A stretch of 64,000 bases of DNA from GCA-2725625 sp964574215 (GCA_964574215.1 CAZNLR010000002.1:1-64000), one strand, 5' to 3'. Counted from the stretch's first letter, positions 47,657 through 56,496 are shown. The notes: generated by a model not told the origin, from the letters alone. A program made the numbers and translations.

Positions 47657-49372
47657 TTATTTCCTTGCCTGCTGTTTCTGGATTTTAGCCCAGGCGTCGC
47701 GCAAGCCCAAGGTGCGGTTGAACACCAGATGGTCCTCCGTCGTATCCTTGTCCAGATTAAAATATCCTAGCCTTTCGAACTGAACCGTCTCGTCTTCCAG
47801 CAAATCGTCGTCGCGCAAATCCTGGAGCGAAGGCTCCAGCGCGCATTGCTCCAATACTTCCAGGGAATCAGGATTTATGTCGTTCAGGAGTTCTCCGTTC
47901 TTCCCGGGCTCCGGCTGGTTGAACAGATGATCGTAAAGCCTGACTTCAGCGTTGACGGCATGCTGGGCAGAAACCCAATGCAAGGTCGCTTTAACTTTTC
48001 TTCCGTCCGGCGCATTGCCGCCCTTGGTTTCCGGATCGTAGGTGCAGCGAATTTCCGTGATTTCGCCGTTTTCGTCCTTGATCACGTCCGTGCAGGTGAT
48101 GAAAAAGGCATAGCGGAGCCTGACTTCGCGGCCCGGCGCCAGACGAAAGAACTTCTTCGGCGGGTCTTCCATGAAATCCTCCCGCTCGATATAGAGTTCG
48201 CGGGAAAACGGCACCTGTCTGGTGCCGGCGCTTTCATCCTCGGGATTGTTAATGGCGGTAAGCTCCTCCCATTCGCCTTTGGGGTAGTTCTCGATGACGA
48301 CTTTTACCGGCCTCAACACGGCCATGCGGCGGCGGGCGGTCTTGTTCAGGAGTTCCCGGACGCAGTGCTCCAGCAAGGCCACCTCGATGGTGGCATTCGA
48401 TTTCGAGACTCCGATCCGGCCGGCAAAATCCCTAATGGCCGCGGCGGGAAAGCCCCGCCGCCTGAGGCCGCTAATGGTCGGCTTGCGGGGATCGTCCCAT
48501 CCGGTGACATGGTTTTCTTGTACCAGCAGCATAAGTTTGCGTTTGGACAATATGGTATGGGTCATATTGAGCCGGGCAAATTCGTACTGATGCGGTCGCG
48601 ACGGTACCGGCAAGTGGTCCACCAGCCAGTCATACAATGGCCGATGATCTTCGAATTCCAGAGTGCAGATTGAATGGGTGATATGTTCGATGGCGTCGGA
48701 TTGACCGTGGGCGAAATCATAATTGGGATAGATGCACCATTGATCGCCCGTGCGCGGGTGGTTTTCGTGAAGGATACGATAAATGACCGGATCGCGCATA
48801 TTGATGTTGCCGGACGCCATGTCGATCCTGGCACGGAGCACCTTGGCGCCGTTTTCAAATTCACCCGCCCGCATACGGCGGAACAAGTCTAAATTCTCCT
48901 CGACGGGGCGATCCCGAAAGGGACTGTTTTTCCCCGGTTCGGTCAAGGTGCCGCGGTACTCCCGAATTTCGTCGGCGGTAAGATCGTCCACATAGGCGTC
49001 ACCGTTTTGGACAAGATGTTCCGCCCACTGATAAAGCTGTTCGAAATAATCCGATGAATGAAAGAGATGTTCTCCCCAATCGAAACCAAGCCAGCGTACA
49101 TCTTCCTCTATGGCGTCGATATATTCCTGCTCTTCCTTGGCGGGATTGGTGTCGTCGAAGCGCAAATGGCACCTGCCGCCATACTCGTCGGCGATGCCGA
49201 AATTGAGGCAAATGGACTTGGCGTGGCCGATATGGAGATAGCCGTTGGGTTCCGGCGGAAACCTGGTGACAATCTCCCGATGGCGGCCTTCATCCAAATC
49301 CCCTTGGATGATATCACGGATAAAATCCCGGCCACCGACTGTGGAATCGGTATCTGGCGTCTGTTCGCTCAT
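47657..49372 (-). CDS. glnS: Glutaminyl-tRNA synthetase
   Basis: 571 residues, near the size of the E. coli enzyme, without the C-terminal YqeY extension found in some bacteria. The HIGH motif is FPPEPNGYLHIGHAKS near residue 40, and the KMSKS equivalent is THTILSKRKL near residue 270. The anticodon-binding barrels follow (FSRELYIEREDFME and RCTYDPETKGGN). Many Alphaproteobacteria lack GlnRS and make Gln-tRNA by GatCAB, so this gene suggests an acquired or retained direct pathway. It starts about 120 bp after the end of the SYLF gene. Confidence 0.95.
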   Translation of the reverse strand: MSEQTPDTDSTVGGRDFIRDIIQGDLDEGRHREIVTRFPPEPNGYLHIGHAKSICLNFGIADEYGGRCHLRFDDTNPAKEEQEYIDAIEEDVRWLGFDWGEHLFHSSDYFEQLYQWAEHLVQNGDAYVDDLTADEIREYRGTLTEPGKNSPFRDRPVEENLDLFRRMRAGEFENGAKVLRARIDMASGNINMRDPVIYRILHENHPRTGDQWCIYPNYDFAHGQSDAIEHITHSICTLEFEDHRPLYDWLVDHLPVPSRPHQYEFARLNMTHTILSKRKLMLLVQENHVTGWDDPRKPTISGLRRRGFPAAAIRDFAGRIGVSKSNATIEVALLEHCVRELLNKTARRRMAVLRPVKVVIENYPKGEWEELTAINNPEDESAGTRQVPFSRELYIEREDFMEDPPKKFFRLAPGREVRLRYAFFITCTDVIKDENGEITEIRCTYDPETKGGNAPDGRKVKATLHWVSAQHAVNAEVRLYDHLFNQPEPGKNGELLNDINPDSLEVLEQCALEPSLQDLRDDDLLEDETVQFERLGYFNLDKDTTEDHLVFNRTLGLRDAWAKIQKQQARK

Positions 49373-49492
49373 TACGGCGCTCTACGATAAAATTGAAAAG
49401 TTGTGGTAGGTGAAGTGTTTGCCAAAAAAACTCCGCCATGCCAAGCAGTCGGCTTCAATTAGTGGGGATTATTTCGATCCGGGCAAAGTGGA

Positions 49493-50200
49493 TTAACGGA
49501 CAATCAGAGACCGGCGTAGATTTTCAGCTTGTTCGTTTCGTTGGGCGTGATCGATCAGGATAGAGCGGGGCGTTACTTTGGCGCCGTAGTATTCCTCGTT
49601 CAAATCGTTCCGCCGCACCATTGCCGCGCCTTCGATGGAAAATCCGCCGAACAGTCCTTTGGAAACGCTGAAGGCGATAATATCCCCGCCCAGATTGGTG
49701 GTAACTGCCCCTTCGAGGCCGGTACCGACGGGCCCGGCGGCGACACCGGCATCGGCGGCGATTTTACCTTGGTGTTTCAGGATCGCTTCCACCGCGCCGG
49801 GGCTTCGGATGATAAAGACAACGCCGGATTTCTGGCCCCCGAACTGTAGGCCCCAACTGCCCGCCGCCAAGGTATAAAAGGCCGGATATCCCCAATTGCC
49901 GCTGGCGTCCCTGGCTACGACGACACCGTTGCCGCCTTCAGCGCCGACAAAGAATCCGGCCTTGTAGACAGCCGGAAAAACACCGACCCCCGCCGCGGTA
50001 TTGAGGAAACGGTTAAAGTCCTCGAGATCCTTGCGGCCTTTCAGAATTTCGACGGTTTTTTGCGCTTGGGTGACAAGCGATTCCGTAGCCGGGACTTTGG
50101 GACCGCTGGCACAGCCGGCGAGCAACATACTAAAAAATGCGATGGCTGAAATCGAAAGGCAGTTTCGCATTCTTGACGACCCCATGAATAACCCCAGCAT
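49493..50200 (-). CDS. SYLF (Ysc84-like) domain lipoprotein
   Basis: 235 residues from the ATG at 50200, which has AGGGGG about 7 bp upstream; a reading from 50314 would add 38 residues that do not look like a protein N-terminus. The signal ends in the lipobox LAGC with cysteine 30. The rest is the SYLF domain: VGVFPAVYKAGFFVGAEGG near residue 75, GSWGLQFGGQKSG near residue 113 and the GLFGGFSIEGAAM block. SYLF domains bind lipids in eukaryotes. In bacteria they occur as periplasmic lipoproteins of unknown role. Confidence 0.87.
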   Translation of the reverse strand: MLGLFMGSSRMRNCLSISAIAFFSMLLAGCASGPKVPATESLVTQAQKTVEILKGRKDLEDFNRFLNTAAGVGVFPAVYKAGFFVGAEGGNGVVVARDASGNWGYPAFYTLAAGSWGLQFGGQKSGVVFIIRSPGAVEAILKHQGKIAADAGVAAGPVGTGLEGAVTTNLGGDIIAFSVSKGLFGGFSIEGAAMVRRNDLNEEYYGAKVTPRSILIDHAQRNEQAENLRRSLIVR

Positions 50201-50240
50201 AAAATTTCCCCCTAATACCTCAAGTCTGACTGCATCCGAC

Positions 50241-51518
50241 TTATTCGATAAAATCCAAATTCTGAGAGCGTCGCCTCGCCATTTCCATTTCCCGCCGGCG
50301 TGACTCTTCGGCAATCAGATCTTCAATGTGCCGTCCCTGAAACATGCTGACGCCGATCTTCTGGCCGAAGTCGATTGCCGATTCATTGTCGCAACGGCAG
50401 AATATTATTCTGGACGTGCCCATTCGTTTGACGATTTCGGCGCATTTTTTCGCACCGTGGTCCTTTTCCAAATTATCGGTCCAGATCATTTTAACCATGT
50501 CGGCGCCTAGTTTCTCCCGATTGATGAAATCGATTGTGTCGTAAGATAAACCGTCAATACAGATGCGATAACCGCGATCCTTGGCGAAATCACGAGCAAA
50601 GAAAAAGGCGTTGAGATCGGAAAAAATATCGATTTTCTGCAATTCGATCACGATTGATCCGCGCATGGATGCGATCACGGCGTCGTCGAACTGCATGAAT
50701 TCGGGCGACAGCAGGGTCGACACGTTCAGATTGACGCTGATTTCGCCGGTGATGGAGCGGTCGGTGGATTTGCTCAGCATGGACAACATGCGGCGGTCGA
50801 GGGTTTCCGTCAAATGCTGAAACAACCAGGGACTGGCGCCGACATTAACGCCCGGCATCAGTGTTTCCCGTAAATCGGAAATGGAAATGAACAGTTCGCT
50901 GAACAAGGGTTGAGGCGCGGCCTTTCCTATCAAGGCGCAAATAAACTGTCGGCGCACCATGTTGGATAGATCAGCACGTTGTAGCGCTTGCTCTACCCTG
51001 CCCAAGACCCGGGGTGTTAAAGGCTCGCCCTTGTCCTGTTTGTCCTGAAGCGCCGACTTGGCGTTGCTCGGCTTATCGACTTCTTTTTCAGCTTCTTCGC
51101 GGGTGTGGATCAGCTTCCGGACCAGCGCTAGAATTTTTTCGTAGTCCCGCTCAACATTAAAAAATGTCCGGAAACTTTCGTCCTGGCCTTCGCTGGATAA
51201 GAGGGGATCGTCGCTGAACAAAAACCGGAGTTTCAGAATTGACGTTTCGACGTCATTTTGGGCTTCGCCTTTATAGATGAAAAACAGGTCCGAATTCTTG
51301 AGCAGAAACAGCTGGCCCTCGAGCATTTTGATCAACGGATCGAAGGTGTTGGAGGCGATACGGATATGATGGTCCCGCCGGTTATGGGGTTGTAATTTTG
51401 ACAAGTGAATATGAACGGCACGGCGGCCCGCCTTGTGGGATTCCAGACGCTGAACATAATCAAGCAGCAGGTTTTCCTGGCTCGGCAATCTTTGCTGCGT
51501 TGAAGGATTTACCGCCAT
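50241..51518 (-). CDS. Degenerate GGDEF-like/EAL protein, paralogue 1 of a tandem pair
   Basis: 425 residues. The C-terminal ~200 residues follow the EAL fold: SVNLNVSTLLSPEF, VIELQKIDIFSD, GYRICIDGLS, GADMVKMIW and GVSMFQGRHIED. The catalytic E-x-L motif and the DD pair are missing (FSELFISISD and IDGLS stand in their places), so cyclic di-GMP hydrolysis is unlikely. The N-terminal ~120 residues, with VHIHLSKLQPHNRRDHHIRI and LRFLFSDDPLL, share a plan with a worn GGDEF domain. A charged linker joins the two. It begins directly after the stop codon of its paralogue (TAG then ATG). It may bind a nucleotide or protein rather than act as an enzyme. Confidence 0.8.
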   Translation of the reverse strand: MAVNPSTQQRLPSQENLLLDYVQRLESHKAGRRAVHIHLSKLQPHNRRDHHIRIASNTFDPLIKMLEGQLFLLKNSDLFFIYKGEAQNDVETSILKLRFLFSDDPLLSSEGQDESFRTFFNVERDYEKILALVRKLIHTREEAEKEVDKPSNAKSALQDKQDKGEPLTPRVLGRVEQALQRADLSNMVRRQFICALIGKAAPQPLFSELFISISDLRETLMPGVNVGASPWLFQHLTETLDRRMLSMLSKSTDRSITGEISVNLNVSTLLSPEFMQFDDAVIASMRGSIVIELQKIDIFSDLNAFFFARDFAKDRGYRICIDGLSYDTIDFINREKLGADMVKMIWTDNLEKDHGAKKCAEIVKRMGTSRIIFCRCDNESAIDFGQKIGVSMFQGRHIEDLIAEESRRREMEMARRRSQNLDFIE

Positions 51519-52802
51519 CTATGATGCCCCACTCGATTTGCGGGCGGCGGGTATATTCCCATCCTTGGCCAACTGACGGGTCACCAGATCGTCAATATAA
51601 TAGCCCTGGAAACGCCGGATACCGAGGCCCAACGCCCAACGAAGGGCGTCTTCAGAATCGGTGCGTCCGAGAATAAAGCGATCGGCGCCGATATTCTCCA
51701 CCATCTCCGCCATATCGGCGTGATCCTCAATGGATTCGGTTTCGGTAAATTCCACGCCCCAGGAGACTTTAAACAAATCGGCATCCAATAATCCGGGATT
51801 GTAGTAATTGAGGGACATCGGGGTGAGCCCGTCCAACAGGACCCGGTACCCTCTGTCGAGCAACCAGGTGCGGGCCGATTTAAATTCGTCCAAATCCGAA
51901 AAGACGTCAATTTGCTGCATTTCAACCACGACCCGATTGGTATGTTCGGCGACCACACCGTCGAATCTTTGGAAGTCCTTACTCAACACCGTGCTGACAT
52001 TGAGATTGATGCTAATGGCGTCTTGGAGCGAGGAAAAATCTTCCTTGGAAAGCATGGACAGCAACCGCCGGTCGATGGTTTGAGTTAAATGCTGGAAAAG
52101 CCAGACGTTGGATACGATGTTGAATCCCGGCGCAATGCGGCGTTGCAGTTCGCCGATTGAAACGAAATTTTCCCTAAACAGAATTCTCTCTGTTCCGTCT
52201 CCGCCGATGACGACGGCGGGTTGATGGTAAACCAGTTCTTCTATGCGCGTCCGGTTGAGCGAATCGTTGACTTTGGCCAGACTGAACGGGTCCAACGCCT
52301 GGCCCAAAAAACCGGCGCCAGCGCCCCGCCCCGCTGACGCATCCTCCGATACCGCCAGATCGCCGTCGGTGTTTTGGGAGTACTCCAATACCACTTGCAA
52401 AAAGGAATCATAGTCGATCTCGAAATCGTACCAGCTGCTGAACTTGTCGAGGGCACCGCCCCGGCTAGATGCGGTCAAGGGATCGTTTCTGAATAGAGCT
52501 CGGATTTTGTCGATCACCAAATCGACGTCATCGACTCTGGCGTCCTTGCACATCAGTACGAGATCACCCAATGTCAATGTGTAAAGCTGCGTATCGGCGG
52601 AATTCAAAAGGGTATCGAAAGTCCGGCTGGCGATACGAATATGATGCGGCTGCCGGTTATGAGGCCGCAATTCGGAAAGGTGCAGAACAACGGCGAAACG
52701 GCCGCTCCGGCTATGGGCGACGCGTTCGACATGATCGAGCAGCGAACTCTCGGGAGTTCGTTGTTCTGAAACAGCAGTAACTACAGATGATTCGTCGGCC
52801 AT
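51519..52802 (-). CDS. Degenerate GGDEF-like/EAL protein, paralogue 2 of a tandem pair
   Basis: 427 residues, colinear with the next gene: VVLHLSELRPHNRQPHHIRI at the N-terminus, IRALFRNDPLT, then SINLNVSTVLSKDF, VVEMQQIDVFSD, GYRVLLDGLTPMS and GIRRFQGYYIDD at the C-terminus. As in its partner, the EAL glutamate and DD motif are absent while the Asn of SINLN and the FQG remain. The pair probably arose by tandem duplication and then diverged strongly. The gene is divergent from the metallophosphatase gene across about 150 bp. Function unknown. Confidence 0.8.
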   Translation of the reverse strand: MADESSVVTAVSEQRTPESSLLDHVERVAHSRSGRFAVVLHLSELRPHNRQPHHIRIASRTFDTLLNSADTQLYTLTLGDLVLMCKDARVDDVDLVIDKIRALFRNDPLTASSRGGALDKFSSWYDFEIDYDSFLQVVLEYSQNTDGDLAVSEDASAGRGAGAGFLGQALDPFSLAKVNDSLNRTRIEELVYHQPAVVIGGDGTERILFRENFVSIGELQRRIAPGFNIVSNVWLFQHLTQTIDRRLLSMLSKEDFSSLQDAISINLNVSTVLSKDFQRFDGVVAEHTNRVVVEMQQIDVFSDLDEFKSARTWLLDRGYRVLLDGLTPMSLNYYNPGLLDADLFKVSWGVEFTETESIEDHADMAEMVENIGADRFILGRTDSEDALRWALGLGIRRFQGYYIDDLVTRQLAKDGNIPAARKSSGAS

Positions 52803-52949
52803 AGCTCACGATAACATAATTTCGGTCGAATAGACTTTTATAGGGAAAAACATTTAACCATTTATAAACCAACATCTATAAACGAATGAATTAAATCGAG
52901 CCCACTTTGAGACGATGGTGTCATTGTTTCGGGACGCTATGGGAATGTT

Positions 52950-53669
52950 ATGGAAATAGAGAATTTGTGCATTTACGCCATCGGTGACATCCATGGCAGA
53001 ATTGACCTGCTGCGGGACATGCAGGCGATGATCCTTGATGACGCCAAGTCGGTGGCGGCTCCCCGGAAAATTATGGTGTATCTGGGTGACTATATCGACC
53101 GGGGACCTGCTTCCATTGACGTTCTCGATCACCTGATTGCCAATGAGAAACCCAATCAAGGGCTCGGTTTCGAAAGTGTGTTTTTAAAGGGCAACCACGA
53201 GGATTATTTTCTGCGTTTTATGGCGTCCGGTGAACTGGGTATGGCGTGGATGAATAATGGCGGCGGGGCGCTGCTGAATAATTTCGGCCTTGAACTATCG
53301 GCTTATGCCAGCGACGAGGAGTTCATCGAAACCGCCGGTCTTCTAAAGCGTATGCTGTCACCCGATCACCGGCGTTTTCTGATTGGCCTGCAGACCTATT
53401 TTGAATTTGGCGATTACTTTTTCGTCCACGCCGGCATTCGTCCGGGAATTTCCCTCTATGAACAGGATATTCAGGACATGCTTTGGATCAGGGACGATTT
53501 TATGAATTCCAAAGCCGATTTCGGAAAGATTATCGTTCATGGCCACACCATCGTCGATGAACCGCAAATAATGCCCAACCGGGTCAGCATCGACACCGGC
53601 GCCTATCTTTCCAACCGATTGACCTGCGCGGTGTTTGAAAAGGGTCAAGTCCGGGTTTTGCAAACTTAA
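52950..53669 (+). CDS. Calcineurin-like metallophosphatase (PPP family)
   Basis: 239 residues with all PPP-family metal motifs: GDIHGR near residue 13, LGDYIDRGP near residue 46, KGNHEDYFLRF near residue 80, HAGIRPG near residue 155 and VHGHTIVDEP near residue 193. This arrangement is shared by serine/threonine phosphatases of the PrpA/PrpB type and diadenosine tetraphosphatase-like enzymes in bacteria. The substrate (phosphoprotein or nucleotide) is not decidable. It lies 85 bp before the UDP-glucuronate decarboxylase gene on the same strand. Confidence 0.9.
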   Translation: MEIENLCIYAIGDIHGRIDLLRDMQAMILDDAKSVAAPRKIMVYLGDYIDRGPASIDVLDHLIANEKPNQGLGFESVFLKGNHEDYFLRFMASGELGMAWMNNGGGALLNNFGLELSAYASDEEFIETAGLLKRMLSPDHRRFLIGLQTYFEFGDYFFVHAGIRPGISLYEQDIQDMLWIRDDFMNSKADFGKIIVHGHTIVDEPQIMPNRVSIDTGAYLSNRLTCAVFEKGQVRVLQT

Positions 53670-53754
53670 AATTAAGACTTTAAAAGTAATGCCTTATAAC
53701 CGGGCCGGATCGGTGATAGGTTCCCGGCCAAAATAAGGCGAGTAGGAAGAATTC

Positions 53755-54699
53755 ATGCAATCACGCAAGCGCATTTTAGTCACCGGCGGGGCCGGATTTA
53801 TCGGGTCTCATCTCTGCCGCCGGCTGGTCGACGATGGTCACGACGTTATTTGCCTGGACAATTTTTTTACCGGGACCAAAGACAATGTGGCGGAATTGTT
53901 CGGCCAAGCCAATTTCGAACTGATGCGTCACGACGTCACCTTCCCGCTTTATGTAGAGGTGGACGAAATTTATAATTTAGCCTGTCCGGCGTCGCCCATT
54001 CACTACCAGTACGATCCCGTGCAAACCACCAAGACCAGTGTTCATGGCGCGATCAATATGTTGGGTCTGGCCAAACGATGCGGTGCCAAGATTTTTCAGG
54101 CGTCGACCAGCGAAGTCTACGGCGACCCGACCGTCCACCCCCAGGCGGAAGATTACCGGGGCAACGTCAATCCAATCGGCCCGCGGGGCTGTTATGACGA
54201 AGGCAAGCGATGCGCCGAGACCCTCTTTTTCGATTACTACCGTCAACACCGCACCAACATCAGAGTGGCGCGCATCTTTAATACCTACGGTCCCCGCATG
54301 CGGCCCGATGATGGGAGGGTGGTGTCTAATTTTATTGTTCAGGCGCTTCGAGGAGAATCATTGACTATCTACGGCGATGGCGGCCAGACGAGATCATTTT
54401 GTTATGTGGACGATCTGGTGGAGGGATTTATTCGTCTTATGGCCGCGCCGGACGAATTTACCGGACCGGTCAATCTCGGCAATCCCGGCGAATTCACCAT
54501 TAAGCAGTTGGCTGAAATGGTCATCGCTATGACCGGCGCCCAATCGCAGCTGATCAACGAGCCGCTTCCCGAGGACGATCCCCTCCAACGCTGTCCGGAT
54601 ATCAGCCTTGCCCAAAAGCAGCTGGATTGGCAGCCCACCATTGCCCTGGAAAAAGGTCTGGAAATGACCATCGAATATTTTCGCGGTGTCGTTGACTGA
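53755..54699 (+). CDS. uxs: UDP-glucuronate decarboxylase (UDP-xylose synthase)
   Basis: 314 residues, extended SDR. The NAD-binding motif is VTGGAGFIGSHLCRRL near residue 8, the region NLACPASPIHYQYDPV near residue 74 is characteristic of UXS, and the catalytic Y-x3-K is in GCYDEGKRCAETL near residue 145. The segment RIFNTYGPRMRPDDGRVVSN is also typical. The enzyme makes UDP-xylose from UDP-glucuronate for surface polysaccharides. It ends 344 bp before mraZ. Confidence 0.93.
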   Translation: MQSRKRILVTGGAGFIGSHLCRRLVDDGHDVICLDNFFTGTKDNVAELFGQANFELMRHDVTFPLYVEVDEIYNLACPASPIHYQYDPVQTTKTSVHGAINMLGLAKRCGAKIFQASTSEVYGDPTVHPQAEDYRGNVNPIGPRGCYDEGKRCAETLFFDYYRQHRTNIRVARIFNTYGPRMRPDDGRVVSNFIVQALRGESLTIYGDGGQTRSFCYVDDLVEGFIRLMAAPDEFTGPVNLGNPGEFTIKQLAEMVIAMTGAQSQLINEPLPEDDPLQRCPDISLAQKQLDWQPTIALEKGLEMTIEYFRGVVD

Positions 54700-54728
54700 T
54701 TTTACCCCGACACGTTAATTCGCTTTTC

Positions 54729-54753
54729 ATTATTTTCCTTCAATAATTTTTTT
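54729..54753 (+). terminator. Weak A/T terminator-like hairpin after the UDP-glucuronate decarboxylase gene
   Basis: ATTATT (54729-54734) pairs with AATAAT (54742-54747) and is followed by a T run to 54753. The stem is only six A/T pairs, so efficiency is doubtful. Confidence 0.35.
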
Positions 54754-54803
54754 GCCGGTTTTTGGCCGATATTTGATCGCTGTTCGCCACTCAGGTAAAA
54801 AAT

Positions 54804-54818
54804 GAACAAAAAGTGAAC
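54804..54818 (-). promoter_or_regulatory. Alphaproteobacterial LexA-type motif upstream of the dcw cluster
   Basis: On the minus strand the sequence is GTTC-N7-GTTC (GAAC at 54804-54807 and 54815-54818 on the plus strand), the known SOS operator form in many Alphaproteobacteria. It is 226 bp before mraZ and 80 bp before the MraZ boxes. By composition about two such motifs are expected by chance in 64 kb, so location is the main support. Confidence 0.4.
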
Positions 54819-54897
54819 AAATAGCTTATCGTTGTATTTGCGGACACTTCGAGTGACTGGAAATTGTCGATTTTTTACTTTTGGAAAGACTTTCTTA

Positions 54898-54962
54898 ACC
54901 CAAATAATACCATTTTATCCCATTGACGCCCATTATATCCCATGGTATCCCAAATAAACCCA
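54898..54962 (-). promoter_or_regulatory. MraZ operator: phased TGGGN boxes upstream of mraZ
   Basis: The plus strand has NCCCA at 54898, 54918, 54928, 54938, 54948 and 54958, and a one-mismatch TACCA at 54908: seven positions at an exact 10-bp period. On the minus strand these read TGGGN with 5-bp spacers, the direct-repeat operator bound by MraZ in enterobacteria. The array ends 81 bp before the mraZ start and should carry autoregulation of the whole cluster. The remaining intergenic space (54700-55043) has no gene; I see only the LexA-like motif, the weak hairpin and this array. Confidence 0.85.
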
Positions 54963-55043
54963 TTGGGAGTGGGCGAAATGGAGAGATTTCGTTGGGTTCG
55001 GGGCCTATTGCGAATAACTCCAAAAAGTGTTGAGGCGGGATAA

Positions 55044-55550
55044 ATGGCTGCGTTAATCGGCAGGCATATCAATAAGATTGATAAAAAGGGACGTGTATCG
55101 GTACCCAAGCCGTTTCGCGACTCACTCGCCGTATCTCCAGAGGTCTCCGACTTCTCCGGCATCTATGTCTACCGGTCCTTCAAATATCCCGCCATCGAAG
55201 GATGCGGAGAGGCGTTTATTCAGCGGCTTATTACCAGCCTGGATGATCTTGATCTCTTTTCCGACGAACAGGATGATCTGGCCGCCACGCTCCTGGAAAA
55301 CGCCCACCCCCTGGCCTACGACCCCGAAGGACGGGTTATGCTCCCCAAGGATTTGATCGAGTATGCCGCCATTGGTTCCGAAGCCGTCTTTGTCGGCCGC
55401 GGTACAAGATTCCAAATTTGGCAGCCGGACGCCTATGAAGATCACAACGCCAAGGCTTTCGAACGCGCCCGGTCCCGCGGGGCGACCTTGAAGTTGAGAC
55501 CCGAACAGAGCAACGGCGATCCCCGGAAAGGCGGTGGCGATGACGACTAG
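55044..55550 (+). CDS. mraZ: MraZ transcriptional regulator of the dcw cluster
   Basis: 168 residues with the two SpoVT/AbrB-like repeats of MraZ: GRHINKIDKKGRVSVPKPFR near residue 6 and LAYDPEGRVMLPKDLIEYA near residue 90. MraZ proteins form rings and bind phased DNA repeats upstream of their own gene, and such repeats are present here. GAGG lies 8 bp before the ATG. The C-terminal tail is longer and rich in charged and glycine residues. It overlaps rsmH by 11 bp. Confidence 0.96.
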   Translation: MAALIGRHINKIDKKGRVSVPKPFRDSLAVSPEVSDFSGIYVYRSFKYPAIEGCGEAFIQRLITSLDDLDLFSDEQDDLAATLLENAHPLAYDPEGRVMLPKDLIEYAAIGSEAVFVGRGTRFQIWQPDAYEDHNAKAFERARSRGATLKLRPEQSNGDPRKGGGDDD

Positions 55551-56496
55551 CGGTCATATCCCCGTCATGGTCGATGAAGTGGTCGCCGCCTTGCAACCCA
55601 GGGACGGCGGCATTTACGTTGACGGAACATTTGGCCGGGGCGGCTATTCCCAGGCCATTCTGGCAGCGGCGGCGACCCGCGTTTTCGGTATCGACCGCGA
55701 TCCGGCGGCGGTTACCTTTGGGGCCGAACTGAGCGCCCGCTACGACGGGCGACTGACGGTACTGAAAGGCTGTTTCGGCGATATGGGTCGGCTTATGAAT
55801 GAGGCCGGCATATCCCATGTCGACGGAGTTGCCCTGGACCTTGGCGTATCATCCTTACAGATCGACGATCCCGAGCGGGGTTTCTCTTTCCGTTTCGACG
55901 GTCCTTTGGACATGCGCATGGGCGACGATGGTCAAAGCGCCGCCGATTTCGTCAATCAGACACCGGAAGAGGAACTGGCCAACATTATTTACCGCAATGG
56001 CGAGGAAAGGCAGTCCCGCCGCATTGCCCGCGCCATCGTCGAGGCCCGAAAAATTGAACCCATTATCACCACCGGCCAGCTTGCCGATGTGGTGCGGTCA
56101 ATTGTCCGGCGTTCGAAAGACGGCATCGATCCCGCGACCCGGACATTTATGGCGCTTCGTATCCACGTCAACGACGAACTGGGCGAACTGGACCGTGGAC
56201 TTGACGCAGCCGAACAGCTGCTGGTGCCCGGCGGACGTTTGGCCGTCGTCAGTTTCCACTCGCTGGAAGACCGGCGGGTCAAGGAATTTCTCCGCCAACG
56301 AAGCGGCCAGGAATCCCGAGGTTCCCGCCACCTGCCGGAATTGCCCGGCGAAGCGCTTCCCCCGAGCTTCACCCTGCTGAAGCGAAGTGCTCAAAAACCC
56401 GCCAATGAGGAATGTGAACGCAACCCCCGAGCCCGCTCCGCCCGCCTTCGCGCGGCGGAACGTACCCAGGCCCCCGCTTGGATTAACGCAGCTTGA
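55540..56496 (+). CDS. rsmH: 16S rRNA (cytosine-1402-N4)-methyltransferase
   Basis: 318 residues from ATG 55540; an in-frame GTG at 55534 is an alternative. RsmH motifs: GHIPVMVDEVV at the N-terminus, YVDGTFGRGGYSQAIL with the AdoMet-binding GxGG near residue 26, DGVALDLGVSSLQID near residue 93, GFSFRFDGPLDMRM near residue 112 and VVSFHSLEDRRVK near residue 235. It methylates N4 of C1402 in the decoding centre. In the dcw order it lies between mraZ and ftsL. Confidence 0.97.
   Translation: MTTSGHIPVMVDEVVAALQPRDGGIYVDGTFGRGGYSQAILAAAATRVFGIDRDPAAVTFGAELSARYDGRLTVLKGCFGDMGRLMNEAGISHVDGVALDLGVSSLQIDDPERGFSFRFDGPLDMRMGDDGQSAADFVNQTPEEELANIIYRNGEERQSRRIARAIVEARKIEPIITTGQLADVVRSIVRRSKDGIDPATRTFMALRIHVNDELGELDRGLDAAEQLLVPGGRLAVVSFHSLEDRRVKEFLRQRSGQESRGSRHLPELPGEALPPSFTLLKRSAQKPANEECERNPRARSARLRAAERTQAPAWINAA

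Noticed and set aside
47846..48673. 275-residue plus-strand frame opposite glnS
   Set aside because: Shadow of glnS; no ribosome site or domain.
54875..55162. 95-residue minus-strand frame at the mraZ promoter
   Set aside because: Runs through the phased MraZ boxes and the mraZ start; composition reflects the repeats, not a protein.
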